From positions 1 through 64,000 of the forward strand of contig JADJFX010000009.1 of the NCBI GenBank assembly GCA_016708345.1: a DNA stretch of 64,000 bases, written 5' to 3'. Positions 62,229 to 64,000 of the stretch are shown piece by piece. The position numbers and the translations under genes were made by a program. This DNA is from Candidatus Rhodoferax bjergmarkensis (GTDB taxonomy: Bacteria > Pseudomonadota > Gammaproteobacteria > Burkholderiales > Burkholderiaceae_C). Position 1 is the first letter of the stretch. Every line of letters starts with the position of its first letter. The notes under the pieces are model-generated. The model made no database searches and had not been told where the DNA came from. It worked only from the letters and a program-made list of their open reading frames with translations.

Positions 62229-63365
62229 ATGCCCATTCCTTCCCGTTTTGATCCCGCCGACCCCCGCCTGCCCGAGCGCTTGTGGCGCTGGGCGGTGCGC
62301 TGGCTTTCCATGGGCGGGGAGCACACCCTGCACGTGGGCCAGCGGCGCAAGATCACGCAAACCAATATGGCTGCGCTGATTGCCATGGCGGCAACGTGGG
62401 TGACCAGCGTGCTCTTTTGGATTCACGGCAATGCGGCTTTGGCGCTTGGCGCGTGGCTCAACCTGCCCTTTATCGGCTTGTACCCGCTGGTGTGGTGGCT
62501 CAACCGTCAAGGCAAGTCCTATTTTGCGTGTTGGGCATTGGTGCTGATGGCTGTGACCGAAGTGCTGGTCGGTGTTTATTGCGTTCAGGGCACGCAACTC
62601 GCGCTGCACTACTTTTTGCTCGCATTTGCCCTGATGTCGCCCTTGCTGTTTCCGGCCTACCAATGGCGCTCTGCCGCTTTGTCGTTCACCGTCAATGTGG
62701 CCTTGTTTCTTTACCTCGATTGGCATGGCGTGCCGGCGCACGCTGCCCTGGCGCAAATTGACGCCGTGGGGCAGGCCTTGATCAGCAAAAGCGCCATGGC
62801 GGGCTGCCTGATTTTGGTGGTGGTGCTGCTCAACGTCAGCGAATACTCCGCCGCTGTCAGTGAGTGGCGTTTGCAGCAGCAGGCCAGTTCCGACCTTCTG
62901 ACCGGCTTGCCCAACCGCCTGGCGCTGCGCGAAGCCTTCGCCAGTGAGTTGGCGCGCAGGCGGCGCGAGTCAAGCCCGCTGAGTTTTGCCATGGCCGACA
63001 TTGATTTTTTCAAGCGAGTGAACGACGAATGGGGCCACGAGGCGGGTGACCAGGCCTTGTGCCATGTGGCCGGCATTTTGCGCGCCCAGGTGCGTGCGGG
63101 CGAGCTGGTGTCGCGCATGGGTGGCGAGGAGTTTGGCGTCATCTTGCTGGCCGACCCTGAGCAGGCGCAGCGGGCCGCGCAGCGCATGTGCCGCGCTGTG
63201 GAGGCGGCCCCGTTCTCCTATGAAGGCAAAACGCGCACCATCACGATCAGCATTGGCCTGGCCCACCTTGAACCAACAGAAGACCAGCCCTCGGCACTGC
63301 GCCGGGCCGATGCGGCGCTTTACCAGGCCAAGCAGCAGGGCCGCAACCGGGTGGTGGTCGCTTGA
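62229..63365 (+). CDS. Membrane diguanylate cyclase (GGDEF)
   Basis: Five or six membrane helices (residues about 45-210, e.g. MAALIAMAATWVTSVLFW) precede a GGDEF domain with active-site RMGGEEFGVILL, DLLTGLPNRLALREAF and ADAALYQAKQQGRNRV. The catalytic motif GGEEF is intact; no RxxD inhibitory site is seen. It makes c-di-GMP, which could link to the polysaccharide locus, but no link is shown here. The ATG at 62229 lies after the tail of the dksA-like region. Confidence 0.93.
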   Translation: MPIPSRFDPADPRLPERLWRWAVRWLSMGGEHTLHVGQRRKITQTNMAALIAMAATWVTSVLFWIHGNAALALGAWLNLPFIGLYPLVWWLNRQGKSYFACWALVLMAVTEVLVGVYCVQGTQLALHYFLLAFALMSPLLFPAYQWRSAALSFTVNVALFLYLDWHGVPAHAALAQIDAVGQALISKSAMAGCLILVVVLLNVSEYSAAVSEWRLQQQASSDLLTGLPNRLALREAFASELARRRRESSPLSFAMADIDFFKRVNDEWGHEAGDQALCHVAGILRAQVRAGELVSRMGGEEFGVILLADPEQAQRAAQRMCRAVEAAPFSYEGKTRTITISIGLAHLEPTEDQPSALRRADAALYQAKQQGRNRVVVA

Positions 63366-63411
63366 TTTAGATCATTTCCAATGGGCGTGAACTGACGCAT
63401 AATTCCGGCCC

Positions 63412-63786
63412 ATGCAAACCGTGCAGATCCTGCAAACCCTTCGCAATGCCCAAACCATCGCCCGCTTCGTGCTGGTGTGGTTTGTGTTGTCCATGGGTGC
63501 GGCCATTGCATCGCCGCTTGTCAACCCGCAGGCCATGGAGCTGATCTGCTCCGGCACCGGGGTGATGAAACTGGTCAAGCAGGCGGATGACGGCTCCACC
63601 GAGCCCGGTAGCCTGACGCTGGACTGCCCCCTGTGCGCCAACCTGAGTGCGCCACCCCCTGCCTTTGCTTCAGACGCTGCGCTGGTCATTGACCTGGCGT
63701 TTGCGCTGACGCCGCTGCAGGCAGCGCGCCTAGCCTCGCTGCTGCGGGGCCCATGGCAGGCCCGCGCACCCCCCGTTTTTTCCTGA
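63412..63786 (+). CDS. DUF2946 family secreted protein
   Basis: A signal or anchor segment (IARFVLVWFVLSMGAAIAS) precedes MELICSGTGVMKLVKQADDG and LTLDCPLCANLSAPPPA, the DUF2946 Cys pattern. The family lies beside copper or siderophore receptors; the partial TonB receptor downstream fits. Function unknown. Confidence 0.85.
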   Translation: MQTVQILQTLRNAQTIARFVLVWFVLSMGAAIASPLVNPQAMELICSGTGVMKLVKQADDGSTEPGSLTLDCPLCANLSAPPPAFASDAALVIDLAFALTPLQAARLASLLRGPWQARAPPVFS

Positions 63787-63842
63787 ACTATTGTTTTTGT
63801 AGCAGTCTGCGCCCGTCGCACGGGCGCAAGTGTCCTATTTCA
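63787..63842 (+). repeat. 56-bp dispersed hairpin repeat, copy 11
   Basis: Reads ACTATTGTTTTTGTAGCAGT then CTGCGCCCG, TCGCACGGGCGC. It lies between the DUF2946 gene and the receptor gene. Confidence 0.87.
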
Positions 63843-63862
63843 ATCCAATTTCAGGAGAAAGC

Positions 63863-64000
63863 ATGACTTTCCCACGCCGGGCCTTGGCCCGAACCCTTCC
63901 TTATTCCATTTCTCTGGCCTTGCCAGCTTTGTGCCTGCTGTGCAGCCAAGCCCATGCGGCTGACGAAAAAGCCGGCACTTTGCCGGTGGTCACCGTGACT
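63863..64000 (+). CDS. Start of a TonB-dependent receptor (partial)
   Basis: The ATG at 63863 (SD AGGAGA) begins a signal peptide (LPYSISLALPALCLLCSQAH) then ADEKAGTLPVVTVT, which matches the start of a TonB-box region in outer-membrane receptors. Only 46 codons are visible. The copper-linked DUF2946 neighbour suggests a metal or chelate substrate. Confidence 0.7.
   Translation, partial: MTFPRRALARTLPYSISLALPALCLLCSQAHAADEKAGTLPVVTVT

Overview
The window looks like a draft-quality stretch of a betaproteobacterial chromosome, most likely a Comamonadaceae member near Rhodoferax or Polaromonas. This rests on the exosortase-B exopolysaccharide locus, the double-length UvrA, the leucine-degradation and biotin gene order, and a dense set of small palindromic repeats. 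The assignment is inference; no rRNA or marker gene is present.

Layout. 1-15362 (minus strand) is an EpsA-to-glycosyltransferase exopolysaccharide operon with exosortase B. Its distal genes (1-4937) are broken by many single-base indels. A PEP-CTERM substrate gene (15644-16210) and a FimV-like gene follow. 18105-29944 holds housekeeping and signalling genes: MBL hydrolase, pseudouridine synthase, lipase, Sel1-repeat protein, CoA-transferase, malate synthase G, HDOD protein and acyltransferase. 30111-40286 is a methylcrotonyl-CoA carboxylase / HMG-CoA lyase operon. It encloses a VapBC module, bioA-bioF-bioD and a DUF1016 nuclease; the enclosed biotin genes can supply the cofactor of the carboxylase. 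41827-50247 carries an MHS-family transporter and a double-length UvrA.

50408-57649 is a chromosomal integron. The integrase has a LexA-like box and diverges from attI and about nine cassettes, most of which carry toxin-antitoxin modules: HigBA, three BrnTA, YefM-YoeB and TumE-TumA. Three of the antitoxins have their last codons inside 64-bp attC-like sites and so share a similar C-terminal tail although their families differ. 57727-64000 holds an FKBP isomerase, an SrkA-type kinase, a Ser/Thr kinase with a universal-stress domain, a phosphoesterase, a DksA-like protein, a GGDEF protein, a DUF2946 protein and the start of a TonB-dependent receptor.

Two observations cut across the regions. 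First, several families of short palindromic elements are scattered through the window: one 56-bp family has eleven copies, and others sit in frame inside genes. UvrA alone contains five elements of four kinds. Second, indels cluster at homopolymers and a 402-nt almost pure G/C block interrupts the yefM gene. Both suggest sequence or assembly error, so several genes called broken here are probably intact in the organism. No tRNA, rRNA, CRISPR array or insertion sequence was seen.
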